5,611 bases of DNA from Xanthobacteraceae bacterium (GCA_030043175.1 JASHYD010001220.1:1-5611), one strand, 5' to 3'; positions 1 to 5,611 are shown, counted from the first letter of the stretch. Notes: a model not told the origin generated them from the sequence alone. Numbers and translations are program-made.

Positions 1-440
1 ACGCCGTTAAAGATGTAGGGAACGGGCTCCGGCCAGCACTGGATGGTCGGGGTCGGACCGACGATGCCGGCCAACTCCATTTCGCCCTTCCGCTTCACCG
101 CCTCTGCGGCGCGGGGCTTCAAGATCGGATTGGCATAATCGCCGACCAGCTGGGCGGGGTTGCTCACGAGGATGTCGTTGACCGGCGCCAACACCCGGCC
201 ATCGAAATTGACCTGCGGCCGGCGCGACTGATTGACCACCGGGCCCGGGCCTGACGCCGGCGGCTCGAACCCCGGGAAGGAGGGATGTGACCATATGCCC
301 GAGAAATCCGGGATGGATCGGGCGCCCTGCGCACCGCTGCCGGCTCGCCCGACCTCACGTGCCGCGTCTTGTCCGGAGGCGGCCGTCGCGGCGGTTGCCG
401 CCAATGTCACGACAAAAAGAACACCGCGCCGCAAATTCAT
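1..440 (-). CDS. Secreted protein of unknown function (N-terminal 146 codons, runs off the window)
   Basis: I do not recognise a function. Reading from the ATG at 440, the frame stays open for 146 codons to the window edge, so the C-terminus is missing. Residues 1-22 form a signal peptide: MNLRR, a hydrophobic VLFVV-TLAATAATA core, then small residues and a likely cleavage near ATAAS-GQ. A Gly/Ala linker follows. The mature part has PDFSGIW (44-50), a Pro-rich stretch to about 68, DYANPILKP (101-109), and QCWPEPVPYIF (134-144). From memory, this layout (an early F-G-W motif, a later Gln-Cys-x-Pro-x-x-Val-Pro motif) resembles a loosely defined family of exported proteobacterial hypothetical proteins. 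A perfect GGAGGAGG two bases upstream fixes the start. A 327-base gap with a possible terminator separates it from the upstream CoxL-type gene, so it probably has its own promoter. It likely acts in the periplasm. I am confident it is a gene but not what it does. Confidence 0.82.
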   Translation of the reverse strand, partial: MNLRRGVLFVVTLAATAATAASGQDAAREVGRAGSGAQGARSIPDFSGIWSHPSFPGFEPPASGPGPVVNQSRRPQVNFDGRVLAPVNDILVSNPAQLVGDYANPILKPRAAEAVKRKGEMELAGIVGPTPTIQCWPEPVPYIFNG

Positions 441-442
441 GA

Positions 443-450
443 CCTCCTCC
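443..450 (-). promoter_or_regulatory. Strong Shine-Dalgarno for the secreted protein
   Basis: The minus strand reads GGAGGAGGTC directly before the ATG at 440. This is the strongest ribosome-binding site in the window. It singles out this ATG and this frame over overlapping frames in the same region. Confidence 0.75.
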
Positions 451-580
451 GGTTCATCGCTATGCTTGATTGGCGGGCGGAATTTTACCGAAAAGCTATG
501 AATTGCGCACCCCGCTCAAAACGCTGGTTGACAGGCAACGCCCGATCGACGATTGCGAAATCATGCGACACGCAACGACC

Positions 581-615
581 AAAAAGCGCGACGCGCCCCG
601 GCATTCATGCCGGGG
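581..615 (-). terminator. Inverted repeats followed by T5, possible intrinsic terminator of the CoxL-type gene
   Basis: On the minus strand a 20-base inverted repeat (596-615, arms CCCCGGCAT and ATGCCGGGG, 2-base centre) is followed at once by a short GC hairpin (586-596, GCGC-GTC-GCGC) and five T residues (585-581). It lies about 155 bases after the stop of the CoxL-type gene, in the right orientation to end that transcript before the secreted-protein gene. The hairpin next to the T-tract is only 4 bp and the T-tract is short, so termination is an inference. The longer repeat could instead be a protein-binding site or a dispersed palindromic element. Confidence 0.4.
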
Positions 616-767
616 GTCCGTCCTAATATCGGCCCCAGCACGATCGCCGCTGTGGCGCATACCGAGGCCATTTTCGAGCAGTTCTACCCGTTGGCTACGC
701 GCAGCTCCATGAGGGGACTGCGGGCTATTTCCGTGCCGCGATGTTGTGAGGCTAAGCAGCGAGCCGT

Positions 768-3086
768 TCACGCGCCCCCGCCCCTCATGGCACGCCAGAT
801 GACCTCCGCCGTCGCCGGCATCTCGAGATGGCGCACGCCAAACTCCGACAGCGCATCGACGAGCGCATTGGCGACCGCCGGCAACGCGCCGACGGTGCCG
901 GCCTCGCCGGCGCCCTTGACACCGAGCGGATTAGTCTTGGTTGGCACCGGGTTGCTCTTGATCGCAATCGCGCAAAGATCGCTCGCTCGTGGCATCGCGT
1001 AATCCATGAACGATCCGGTCACGAGCTCACCGGTGACCGGATCAAACCTGATATCCTCGCGCAGGATCTGACCTGCGCCTTGAGCAATGCCGCCGGCGAT
1101 CTGACCATGGAGCAGCAGCGGATTGAGCACGGTGCCAACATCGTCCACCACGCTGTAATGCACGACTTCCACGGCGCCGGTTTCGCAATCGATCTCCAGT
1201 TCGCACACATGGGCGCCATTCGGGAAGTTCTCGGCCTCGGCGCGATAGACTGCGGTCGCGACCAGCCCGGGCTCCATGCCGGGCGGCAGATGTGCCCCCC
1301 TGGCGGCGAGCCGCGCGACCTCCTTCAAGGTTAGCGTCTCGTTGGTGGCGGGACCTGAGAATACACCGTCGGCAAAATTCAACTGAGCGGGCTCGGTCTT
1401 GAGCGCGCAGGCCGCGATAGCGCGGGCCTTGTCGATTACTTTGCGGCAGGCGGCCTCGACCGCGGAGCCGCCGAGCGTCGCGGTGCGCGAACCGCCGGTG
1501 CCCTCGCCAAAGAACACCTGATCGGTATCGCCTTGAAGGTACTGGATATCGGCCGGATCAAGGCCAAGGCGGTCGATGAGGATCTGCTTGAACACGGTCT
1601 CGTGGCCCTGGCCCTGGTTGATGGCGCCGCAGAACAGCGTCACGGTGCCGGAGCGGTCGAACCTGATTTCCGCGCCCTCATAGCTCGGGGCGCCGGCGCG
1701 CTCGATGGTGTTGGAGACGCCGAGTCCGCGCAGTTTGCCCCTCTTGCGCGCCTCCTTGCGGCGCGCCGCAAAGCTGTCGGCATCGGCGAGGCGGAGCGCC
1801 ATCTCGAGATTATTGGCGAAATCTCCGCTATCATAGGTAAACGTAAGCCCGGTCCGGAACGGCATCGCGTCTGGCGGGATGGCGTTGCGCTGGCGCAATG
1901 CGATCGGATCGATGCCGGTCGCATCGGCCGCCAGGTCGATCATGCGTTCGATCACGTAGGCCGCTTCCGGCCGTCCATTGCCGCGATAGGGGCGGACCGG
2001 GTTGGTGTTGGTGAACACCGCCGTTACGTCGGCATGGATTGCCGGCGTGCGGTAGACGCCCGCAAGCGAGCCGAGATTGCTCACGAAGGCGGGCATCGCG
2101 GTCTGCAGATAGGCCCCTACATTGGCAATGGTTTTCACCCGCAGGGCGAGGAAGTTGCCATCCGCGTCAAGCGCCAGCTCGGCATCGGTGATGTTGTCGC
2201 GCCCCTGGGCGTCGGAAAGAAATGCCTCCGACCGGGTGCTCACCCATTTCACCGGCCGCCCAACCAGCTTCGAGGCCAGCAGCACCAGTGCGACTTCGTT
2301 GTAGACCGCGGACTTCATCCCGAAGCTGCCGCCGATATCGCCTGCGACGACGCGGATCTTTGCTTCCGGCACCTTCAGCACGGAGGCGAGTTCGGCACGA
2401 AACGGATGGGCGCGCTGCAACGTGGTGTAGGCGGTGTAGCGGCCGTCAGCGGCGTTGTATTCGCCGATGCTGCCGCGCGGCTCAATTGTCACGGCAGTGA
2501 CGCGGTTGATCACGAAATGCTCGCGTACCACATGGGCCGCACGCTCGAACCCCGCGTCAGTCGCAGCCTTGTCTCCTTCCAGATGCACGAAACAGATGTT
2601 GTTCGGGCAGTCGTCGAACACGCGCGGCGCGGCATCGGTTGTCGCTTGCACGCTTGAGACGACCGCGGCCAGCGGCTCATAGTCGACCGCAATAAGCTCG
2701 GCGGCGTCGGCCGCCTGAGCCCAACTCTCCGCCACAACGAAGGCCACGCAATCGCCCACCCAGCGCACCCGGTCGGAGACCAGCGCCGGATAACGCGGCC
2801 GGTACATCGGACTGCCGTCGCGCCGCTTGTGGCCGCCCGGAACGGGCAAGTCGCCCCATCCGCACGCCCGCCAGTCGGCGCCGGTCAATACCGCAAGAAT
2901 GCCGGACGCGGCTCTGGCGGCGGTCACGTCGATCGCGCGGATTTTTGCATGCGCATGGGGCGAGCGCAGGACATAGCCGAACGCCATGCCGGGCAGCGCA
3001 ATGTCATCTACATACCGCCCGCCACCCCGAAGGAGCCGCGGATCCTCGAAGCGGGATACCGCTTGACCGATTCCAAATTTCTGCAC
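768..3086 (-). CDS. Xanthine oxidase/CoxL-family molybdopterin-binding catalytic subunit (form II-like, stand-alone)
   Basis: This 772-residue protein belongs to the molybdenum hydroxylases (aldehyde/xanthine oxidase and CO dehydrogenase large subunits). The N-terminal a/b hammerhead domain spans about 18-140 (SRFEDPRLLRGGGRYVDD at the start). The molybdenum-cofactor domains follow, with GGSFGMK (252-258), RSE (285-287), PYRGNGR (366-372), GQGHET (492-497), TGGSR (530-534), and GVKGAGE (722-728), whose Glu728 aligns with the catalytic base. The loop is PYRGNGR, not the Cys-containing AYxCSFR of true CO dehydrogenase, so CO oxidation is unlikely; the substrate is probably an aldehyde or N-heterocycle, and is unknown. 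I chose the GTG at 3086 because AAGGGG lies 6 bases upstream and homology starts at once (QKFGIGQAVSRFEDPRLLRG). The frame stays open upstream to a possible start at 3281, but those 65 residues look non-coding. No FAD or 2Fe-2S subunit gene is next to it, although electron transfer normally needs both. Confidence 0.93.
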   Translation of the reverse strand: MQKFGIGQAVSRFEDPRLLRGGGRYVDDIALPGMAFGYVLRSPHAHAKIRAIDVTAARAASGILAVLTGADWRACGWGDLPVPGGHKRRDGSPMYRPRYPALVSDRVRWVGDCVAFVVAESWAQAADAAELIAVDYEPLAAVVSSVQATTDAAPRVFDDCPNNICFVHLEGDKAATDAGFERAAHVVREHFVINRVTAVTIEPRGSIGEYNAADGRYTAYTTLQRAHPFRAELASVLKVPEAKIRVVAGDIGGSFGMKSAVYNEVALVLLASKLVGRPVKWVSTRSEAFLSDAQGRDNITDAELALDADGNFLALRVKTIANVGAYLQTAMPAFVSNLGSLAGVYRTPAIHADVTAVFTNTNPVRPYRGNGRPEAAYVIERMIDLAADATGIDPIALRQRNAIPPDAMPFRTGLTFTYDSGDFANNLEMALRLADADSFAARRKEARKRGKLRGLGVSNTIERAGAPSYEGAEIRFDRSGTVTLFCGAINQGQGHETVFKQILIDRLGLDPADIQYLQGDTDQVFFGEGTGGSRTATLGGSAVEAACRKVIDKARAIAACALKTEPAQLNFADGVFSGPATNETLTLKEVARLAARGAHLPPGMEPGLVATAVYRAEAENFPNGAHVCELEIDCETGAVEVVHYSVVDDVGTVLNPLLLHGQIAGGIAQGAGQILREDIRFDPVTGELVTGSFMDYAMPRASDLCAIAIKSNPVPTKTNPLGVKGAGEAGTVGALPAVANALVDALSEFGVRHLEMPATAEVIWRAMRGGGA

Positions 3087-3138
3087 GAAGCGCCCCTTAA
3101 AACACCTTCTTATTTCGCACGCATGCGACGGCGGCGAT

Positions 3139-3166
3139 GTTAAAGGGCGCCGGTATTCAAGTCCAA
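3139..3166 (-). promoter_or_regulatory. Possible sigma70-type promoter of the CoxL-type gene
   Basis: The minus strand reads TTGGAC (3166-3161), a 16-base spacer, then TTTAAC (3144-3139). This would give a leader of roughly 45 bases before the GTG at 3086. The hexamers are only moderate matches to TTGACA/TATAAT, so this is tentative. Confidence 0.3.
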
Positions 3167-3225
3167 GGAACTGTGATGCACGAGTTTCCGAGAAGGAAGT
3201 CGAGCGACAACGGCGACCATCACGT

Positions 3226-3255
3226 GAAGCCTCCCCTCGCTGAGCGAGGGGCTTC
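3226..3255. repeat. Strong inverted repeat / hairpin
   Basis: CCCCTCGC (3233-3240) and GCGAGGGG (3244-3251) pair perfectly around a TGA loop. Flanking GAAG and CTTC add four more pairs across a 3-base bulge. No T-tract follows on either strand, so it is not a standard intrinsic terminator. It lies about 60 bases upstream of the tentative promoter of the CoxL-type gene, so it could be an operator. It could also be an RNA structure in read-through transcripts. Confidence 0.55.
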
Positions 3256-3415
3256 GATGGCGCGTTCGATCCGCCTCCCACGGCTGGATTACCGACGGGC
3301 AGAACTGCCGCGCTTTTTGGTCGGCGCGATGCACCAACGGCTGATCGAAAACGGGCTCCCGCATCGCCTGTGCAACGGCGCCCCCGACGACGAATGCCAA
3401 GCGGGAGAGCGAGCG

Positions 3416-3431
3416 CAAACGGATGCGTTTG
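3416..3431. repeat. Inverted repeat, 6-bp arms
   Basis: CAAACG and CGTTTG flank a 4-base centre (GATG). It is perfect but short, and lies five bases from a second inverted repeat. It may be chance or part of a regulator-binding site. Confidence 0.35.
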
Positions 3432-3436
3432 AAGTT

Positions 3437-3459
3437 CAGTCCATCACACACTTGGACTG
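3437..3459. repeat. Inverted repeat, 6-bp arms with 11-base spacer
   Basis: CAGTCC (3437-3442) and GGACTG (3454-3459) are separated by an alternating CA-rich 11-base spacer. Arm length and spacing resemble a dimeric regulator half-site pair. The repeat at 3416-3431 is next to it. There is no direct evidence of function. Confidence 0.3.
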
Positions 3460-3628
3460 CAAGGTCGGATTGACCCTGCCGATCATTGCCCCAAGCCGTC
3501 GCCCAGAGGCCAAAAACGCCGCGATTGAAGCGGGATTGAGTCGGGCTACGCGGCCGGCGACGGATTGCGGAGAACACACAGTACGCTTTCGGGCGCCGGC
3601 ACCCCCTGAGAGAACCCACAAGGGAGCC

Positions 3629-3907
3629 TCACCGGTTCTCAGAACGGGCCTCCCGCTGCGCGCGATGGGCTGCGGCTTGGTGACCGTAGTAGCCATGGCG
3701 ATAGTGTCTATGAAACCCCATGCCGTGCGAGATGTTGGGACCCGCCACAAAGCCCACCACTCCGCCCGCGACGAGGCCGATCGGGCCGCCCACAAGGGCG
3801 CCAGAGGCCGCGCCAAGCGCGCCGTCGAATACCCGCTCCCCGGCGGCTGCCGCTGTCGGCGCCAATAGCGCCGCGGTTATAAATGCGACGACAAAAACTC
3901 GTCTCAT
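3629..3907 (-). CDS. Small exported glycine-zipper protein with His/Tyr-rich tail
   Basis: The protein has 92 residues. Residues 1-22 are a clear signal peptide (MRRVF, hydrophobic VVAFITAALLAP, then AAAA before GE). Residues 29-57 are a glycine zipper with repeated small residues (GALGAASGALVGGPIGLVAGG and on to GFVAG), a pattern that packs helices in or on a membrane. Residues 61-81 are rich in His, Tyr and Gly (HGMGFHRHYRHGYYGH), and the end is charged. The start is well set: GGGAGGA lies a few bases before the ATG at 3907. Such small exported proteins are frequent in Rhizobiales and usually unnamed; envelope association is likely. The His cluster could bind metal, but that is inference. 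It follows the MerR gene by 119 bases, so it may have its own promoter. Confidence 0.8.
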   Translation of the reverse strand: MRRVFVVAFITAALLAPTAAAAGERVFDGALGAASGALVGGPIGLVAGGVVGFVAGPNISHGMGFHRHYRHGYYGHQAAAHRAQREARSENR

Positions 3908-4004
3908 GCTTCCTCCCGCGAGGTAGATTGATTGCTCTTGCGTCCAAAGTCCAATCCGTGGGTTGGATCGGGCATCGGATGTTGGCGTCTTTATCTACTC
4001 TCAG

Positions 4005-4026
4005 GCCCTTTGGGTTGCCAAACGGC
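4005..4026 (-). terminator. Possible hairpin directly after the MerR-gene stop
   Basis: The 22 bases after the stop codon read GCC-G-TTTGG-CAAC-CCAAA-G-GGC on the minus strand, an 8-pair stem with one G/G mismatch and a 4-base loop. No T-tract follows, so it is at best a weak terminator or a 3'-end stabilising hairpin. Confidence 0.25.
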
Positions 4027-4650
4027 TCACGGCCCCTCTCCACTGACTTTTTCGAGCAGCCGACGGCAGGCTTCAAGCTCCGCAAGCGCATGCTCGAGCC
4101 GATCGAGGTCGTCACCCGTCATGTCCTGCGCAGAGGGCGTCGTAGGTTGAACATGCAATGCCGCGGGTCGCGCCCCCGGCGCCGCCGCGGCGGCGCTCAG
4201 TTCGACTGTTGGGCGGCTTTCGAGCGCTGATTCGCCCGGTCCTTCGTCGGTCTCCTCCTTTGCGTCATCGGAGGCTCTTGGGTCCGGTGGCAACGGAGGT
4301 GTAAGAGCCGGTGCGTCGTTCGCCTCCTCCTCGGCGCCGTGCGCAGCTTCGCGCGGCTGCATCAGCGCGTTTGGCGCTTTGCCGTGCCCAACCGATTGCA
4401 CCGTGCGGACGCCTTGCTCGCGCAGGATGCGCTGTACGCCGCGAATGGTGTAGCCATCGCCGTAAAGCAGATGCCTTATGCCGCGCAGAAGATCGACGTC
4501 TTCAGGGCGGTAATAGCGCCGGCCGCCGCCGCGTTTCATCGGCTTGATATGGGGAAAGCGGCTCTCCCAGAACCGCAGCACGTGCTGCGGTAGATCAAGC
4601 TCGTCCGCGACCTCGCTGATCGTACGGAATGCGTCGGGCGCCTTGTTCAA
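4027..4650 (-). CDS. MerR-family transcriptional regulator
   Basis: The protein has 207 residues when started at TTG 4650. Residues 8-75 are a MerR DNA-binding domain: helix-turn-helix ([22 protein letters not shown]), wing with [12 protein letters not shown] (40-51), then the second helical pair ([25 protein letters not shown]). Residues about 90-175 are low-complexity Ala/Pro/Glu/Asp linker. Residues 181-202 are a short amphipathic coiled coil ([22 protein letters not shown]), probably for dimer formation. There is no Cys-rich metal-binding end, so it is not a mercury- or copper-type sensor; the effector is unknown. An ATG at 4695 would give 222 residues but overlaps ihfA by 29 bases and has a weak ribosome-binding site. 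I prefer TTG because AGAGG lies five bases upstream and [14 protein letters not shown] matches where I recall Rhizobiales homologues beginning. The 16-base gap to ihfA suggests one transcript. Confidence 0.88.
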   Translation of the reverse strand: MNKAPDAFRTISEVADELDLPQHVLRFWESRFPHIKPMKRGGGRRYYRPEDVDLLRGIRHLLYGDGYTIRGVQRILREQGVRTVQSVGHGKAPNALMQPREAAHGAEEEANDAPALTPPLPPDPRASDDAKEETDEGPGESALESRPTVELSAAAAAPGARPAALHVQPTTPSAQDMTGDDLDRLEHALAELEACRRLLEKVSGEGP

Positions 4651-4666
4651 AGCCGCCTCTTGGGCA

Positions 4667-4996
4667 TCACGGGCCGTGCGCCTCACCGTCAGCATTGCCG
4701 CCCGGGTCCACGTTGATGCGCTGCTTGAGAATCGCCGACGGCTTGAACACCATAACCCGTCGCGGCGAGATTGGCACTTCCGTCCCGGTCTTGGGATTGC
4801 GGCCGATACGTTGGCCCTTCTTGCGCACCACGAAGGAGCCGAACGACGAAAGCTTCACGGTTTCGCCGCGCTCGAGGCAATCGGTGATCTCTTTGAGCAC
4901 CAATTCGACGAGCGCGGCGGATTCGGTTCGCGACAGACCTATCTTTTGATAAACGGCCTCGCAGAGATCGGCGCGCGTAACTGTCCTCTCGGCCAT
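4667..4996 (-). CDS. ihfA: Integration host factor subunit alpha
   Basis: IHF is a heterodimeric nucleoid protein that bends DNA sharply at specific sites and assists transcription, replication and recombination. This 109-residue protein is slightly longer than typical IHF-alpha because of a polar, Gly-rich tail ([12 protein letters not shown]). Features in order are the N-terminal helices ([14 protein letters not shown], then [16 protein letters not shown]), the beta strand [11 protein letters not shown] (48-58), and the DNA-binding arm [12 protein letters not shown] (65-76), in which Pro68 corresponds to the proline that intercalates into [15 protein letters not shown] (84-95) ends the conserved core. 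A GAGG six bases before the ATG at 4996 is the ribosome-binding site. The gene lies between fabH and the MerR gene, an arrangement I recall as common in alphaproteobacteria. The leader contains promoter-like hexamers and a near-consensus IHF site, suggesting self-regulation. The beta partner is not in this window. Confidence 0.95.
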   Translation of the reverse strand: MAERTVTRADLCEAVYQKIGLSRTESAALVELVLKEITDCLERGETVKLSSFGSFVVRKKGQRIGRNPKTGTEVPISPRRVMVFKPSAILKQRINVDPGGNADGEAHGP

Positions 4997-5014
4997 CCCA
5001 GCCTCGGTGCAGGA

Positions 5015-5027
5015 AATCGATATCTTA
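5015..5027 (+). promoter_or_regulatory. Candidate IHF-binding site in the ihfA leader
   Basis: AATCGATATCTTA matches the E. coli consensus WATCAANNNNTTR with one mismatch (G for the first A after C). It lies between the ihfA promoter candidate and the start codon, in the only AT-rich stretch nearby. IHF is known to repress its own alpha gene in E. coli. A one-mismatch match can occur by chance, so this is suggestive only. Confidence 0.35.
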
Positions 5028-5040
5028 CTTAAAGTTCAAG

Positions 5041-5067
5041 GATATAGCGTTATATGGGCGGGGTCAA
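5041..5067 (-). promoter_or_regulatory. Probable promoter of ihfA-merR
   Basis: The minus strand reads TTGACC (5067-5062), a 15-base spacer, then TATATC (5046-5041). It sits about 45 bases upstream of the ihfA start, where the sequence turns from GC-rich to AT-rich. The spacer is one or two bases shorter than ideal; shifting the -10 box to ATATCC gives 16 bases. Confidence 0.5.
5042..5055. repeat. Inverted repeat overlapping the ihfA -10 region
   Basis: ATATA (5042-5046) and TATAT (5051-5055) flank a 4-base centre (GCGT). The repeat covers the proposed -10 box and could be an operator. The AT-only arms also make chance likely. Confidence 0.3.
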
Positions 5068-5108
5068 TCCTTGGCGACTGATCTTTGCACCCTTCCCACC
5101 CTGGGACC

Positions 5109-5122
5109 GCGGGGGGCCCCGC
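5109..5122. repeat. GC-only inverted repeat between fabH and ihfA
   Basis: GCGGGG (5109-5114) and CCCCGC (5117-5122) flank two G bases. It lies about 55 bases after the fabH stop. No T-tract follows on the minus strand, so intrinsic termination is not supported. It could contribute to Rho-dependent ending or simply reflect the G-rich runs here. Confidence 0.3.
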
Positions 5123-5177
5123 CCGCCCTGACGCCTGACATGTGGGAGCCCAAGACCCCCCGGAAGGCCCGAGCGCA

Positions 5178-5611
5178 TCACCACCGCAGAAGGATCGCCC
5201 CCCAAGTGAACCCCCCACCCATGGCTTCCAGCAAGACGAGGTCGCCCGATTTGATCCGGCCATCCATGACGGCGGTCGACAGCGCGAGGGGAATGGAAGC
5301 CGCGGAGGTATTACCGTGCTTATCCACCGTTATCACGATCTTTTCCGGCGCGATTCCGAGCTTTTGGGCCGAGCCTTCGATGATGCGCCTGTTGGCCTGG
5401 TGCGGTACGAACCAATCCACGTCGGCCGCGGTGTAACCGGTTGCCGCAAAAGCGTCGACGACCACGTCGGTGATCATGGCGACGGCATACTTAAATACCT
5501 CGCGGCCTTCCATCCGCAGGTGCCCGGTCGTTCCCGTTGACGACGGCCCACCGTCGACAAAGAGCTTGTCCTTATAACGGCCGTCCGAGCGCAAATGCGC
5601 AGTCAGAATTC
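5178..5611 (-). CDS. fabH: 3-oxoacyl-ACP synthase III (C-terminal part, runs off the window)
   Basis: FabH condenses acetyl-CoA (or another short acyl-CoA) with malonyl-ACP to start fatty-acid synthesis in the cytoplasm. The last 143 residues are present; the N-terminal half, with the catalytic cysteine, lies beyond the window. Visible signatures are [20 protein letters not shown] at the start, [24 protein letters not shown] with the catalytic histidine, [13 protein letters not shown] with the catalytic asparagine, and the usual [13 protein letters not shown] end. The frame begins inside the gene, so no start codon should be called; the TTG at 5594 is internal (Leu of AHLRSDG). It reads toward ihfA with a 181-base gap that contains an apparent new promoter, so ihfA is probably transcribed at least partly on its own. 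Nothing suggests a broken gene. Confidence 0.95.
   Translation of the reverse strand, partial: ILTAHLRSDGRYKDKLFVDGGPSSTGTTGHLRMEGREVFKYAVAMITDVVVDAFAATGYTAADVDWFVPHQANRRIIEGSAQKLGIAPEKIVITVDKHGNTSAASIPLALSTAVMDGRIKSGDLVLLEAMGGGFTWGAILLRW

Larger units (their letters stand above)
441..767. other. Intergenic gap between the CoxL-type gene and the secreted-protein gene
   Basis: These 327 bases carry no gene I can support. Open frames on both strands here have random-looking composition, and none has a convincing ribosome-binding site. The stretch holds the inverted repeat and possible terminator at 581-615 and the strong Shine-Dalgarno at 443-450. A TAAAAT hexamer (minus strand, 482-487) could be a -10 box for the downstream gene, but I see no good -35 box 16-18 bases before it, so I do not call a promoter. 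Confidence 0.5.
3087..3628. other. Non-coding stretch upstream of the CoxL-type gene
   Basis: These 542 bases lie between the glycine-zipper gene and the CoxL-type gene. Long frames are open on both strands: a minus frame of about 159 codons from a GTG at 3619, and a plus frame starting at 3137 that runs through the neighbouring gene in antisense. Neither shows a recognisable domain, a signal peptide or a good ribosome-binding site, and both are rich in Arg/Ser/Pro, as expected of chance frames in GC-rich DNA. The region holds three inverted repeats (3226-3255, 3416-3431, 3437-3459) and a possible promoter (3139-3166). It may be a regulatory region or a decayed gene; I cannot tell which. Confidence 0.5.

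Noticed and set aside
528..557. Plus-strand TTGACA as a promoter -35 box
   Set aside because: No acceptable -10 hexamer lies 16-18 bases downstream and no plus-strand gene follows.
496..771. Minus-strand frame of 91 codons whose GTG overlaps the stop of the CoxL-type gene
   Set aside because: The overlap looks like translational coupling, but the frame runs through the terminator-like repeats and the translation looks random.
1533..2657. Long plus-strand frame (about 374 codons) inside the CoxL-type gene
   Set aside because: It is antisense to a gene with clear family motifs throughout. GC-rich codon bias on one strand leaves such mirror frames open, and its translation shows no recognisable domain.
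3087..3281. 65-residue N-terminal extension of the CoxL-type protein
   Set aside because: The frame is open, but the residues are Arg/Ser-rich and unlike the family. The GTG at 3086 has a ribosome-binding site and begins exactly where homology starts.
3140..3619. Minus-strand frame of 159 codons in the gap ahead of the CoxL-type gene
   Set aside because: The GTG start has only a weak ribosome-binding site, the translation is Arg/Ser-rich and patternless, and I see no family resemblance. It is described under the non-coding stretch in case a search finds homologues.
3137..3868. Plus-strand frame of 243 codons
   Set aside because: It runs antisense through most of the glycine-zipper gene, lacks a good ribosome-binding site and shows no domain or sensible composition.
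3908..4026. tRNA or small RNA between the MerR gene and the glycine-zipper gene
   Set aside because: I looked for a cloverleaf with T-loop (GTTCRA-type) and acceptor stem on both strands and found none.
5606..5611. EcoRI site (GAATTC) exactly at the window end
   Set aside because: It may mark a cloning boundary of the source sequence. It lies within the fabH coding frame and has no biological meaning that I can support.

Overview
The window is high-GC DNA that looks like a chromosomal segment of an alphaproteobacterium. The Hyphomicrobiales (Rhizobiales), Bradyrhizobium-like families, fit best. The evidence is the close match I recognise in FabH, IHF-alpha and the adjacent MerR-type protein, their order, and the style of the small secreted proteins. 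Every gene I can support is on the minus strand, so transcription runs from the high coordinates toward base 1.

Layout in transcription order: (1) 5611-5178 is the C-terminal part of fabH (fatty-acid synthesis initiation), cut by the window edge. (2) 4996-4667 is ihfA, a nucleoid protein, with a promoter-like AT-rich leader that contains a near-consensus IHF site. (3) 4650-4027 is a MerR-family regulator, most likely started at a TTG 16 bases after ihfA and probably in the same transcript. (4) 3907-3629 is a small exported glycine-zipper protein with a His/Tyr-rich tail. (5) 3628-3087 is about 540 bases without a convincing gene; it carries three inverted repeats and a possible promoter. (6) 3086-768 is a complete xanthine-oxidase/CoxL-family molybdopterin-binding catalytic subunit, with no medium (FAD) or small (2Fe-2S) subunit gene beside it. 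(7) 767-441 is an intergenic gap with a strong inverted repeat and a possible weak terminator. (8) 440-1 is the N-terminal part of a secreted protein of unknown function, cut by the window edge.

Functionally, fabH-ihfA-merR is a conserved housekeeping block, while the part below about 3910 is more accessory: a stand-alone molybdenum hydroxylase subunit and two exported proteins. I do not see a clearly new multi-gene system, mobile element, CRISPR array, rRNA or tRNA. The points most worth checking are the orphan CoxL-type enzyme with a variant active-site loop, the candidate IHF autoregulatory site, and the structured non-coding stretch ahead of the CoxL-type gene.
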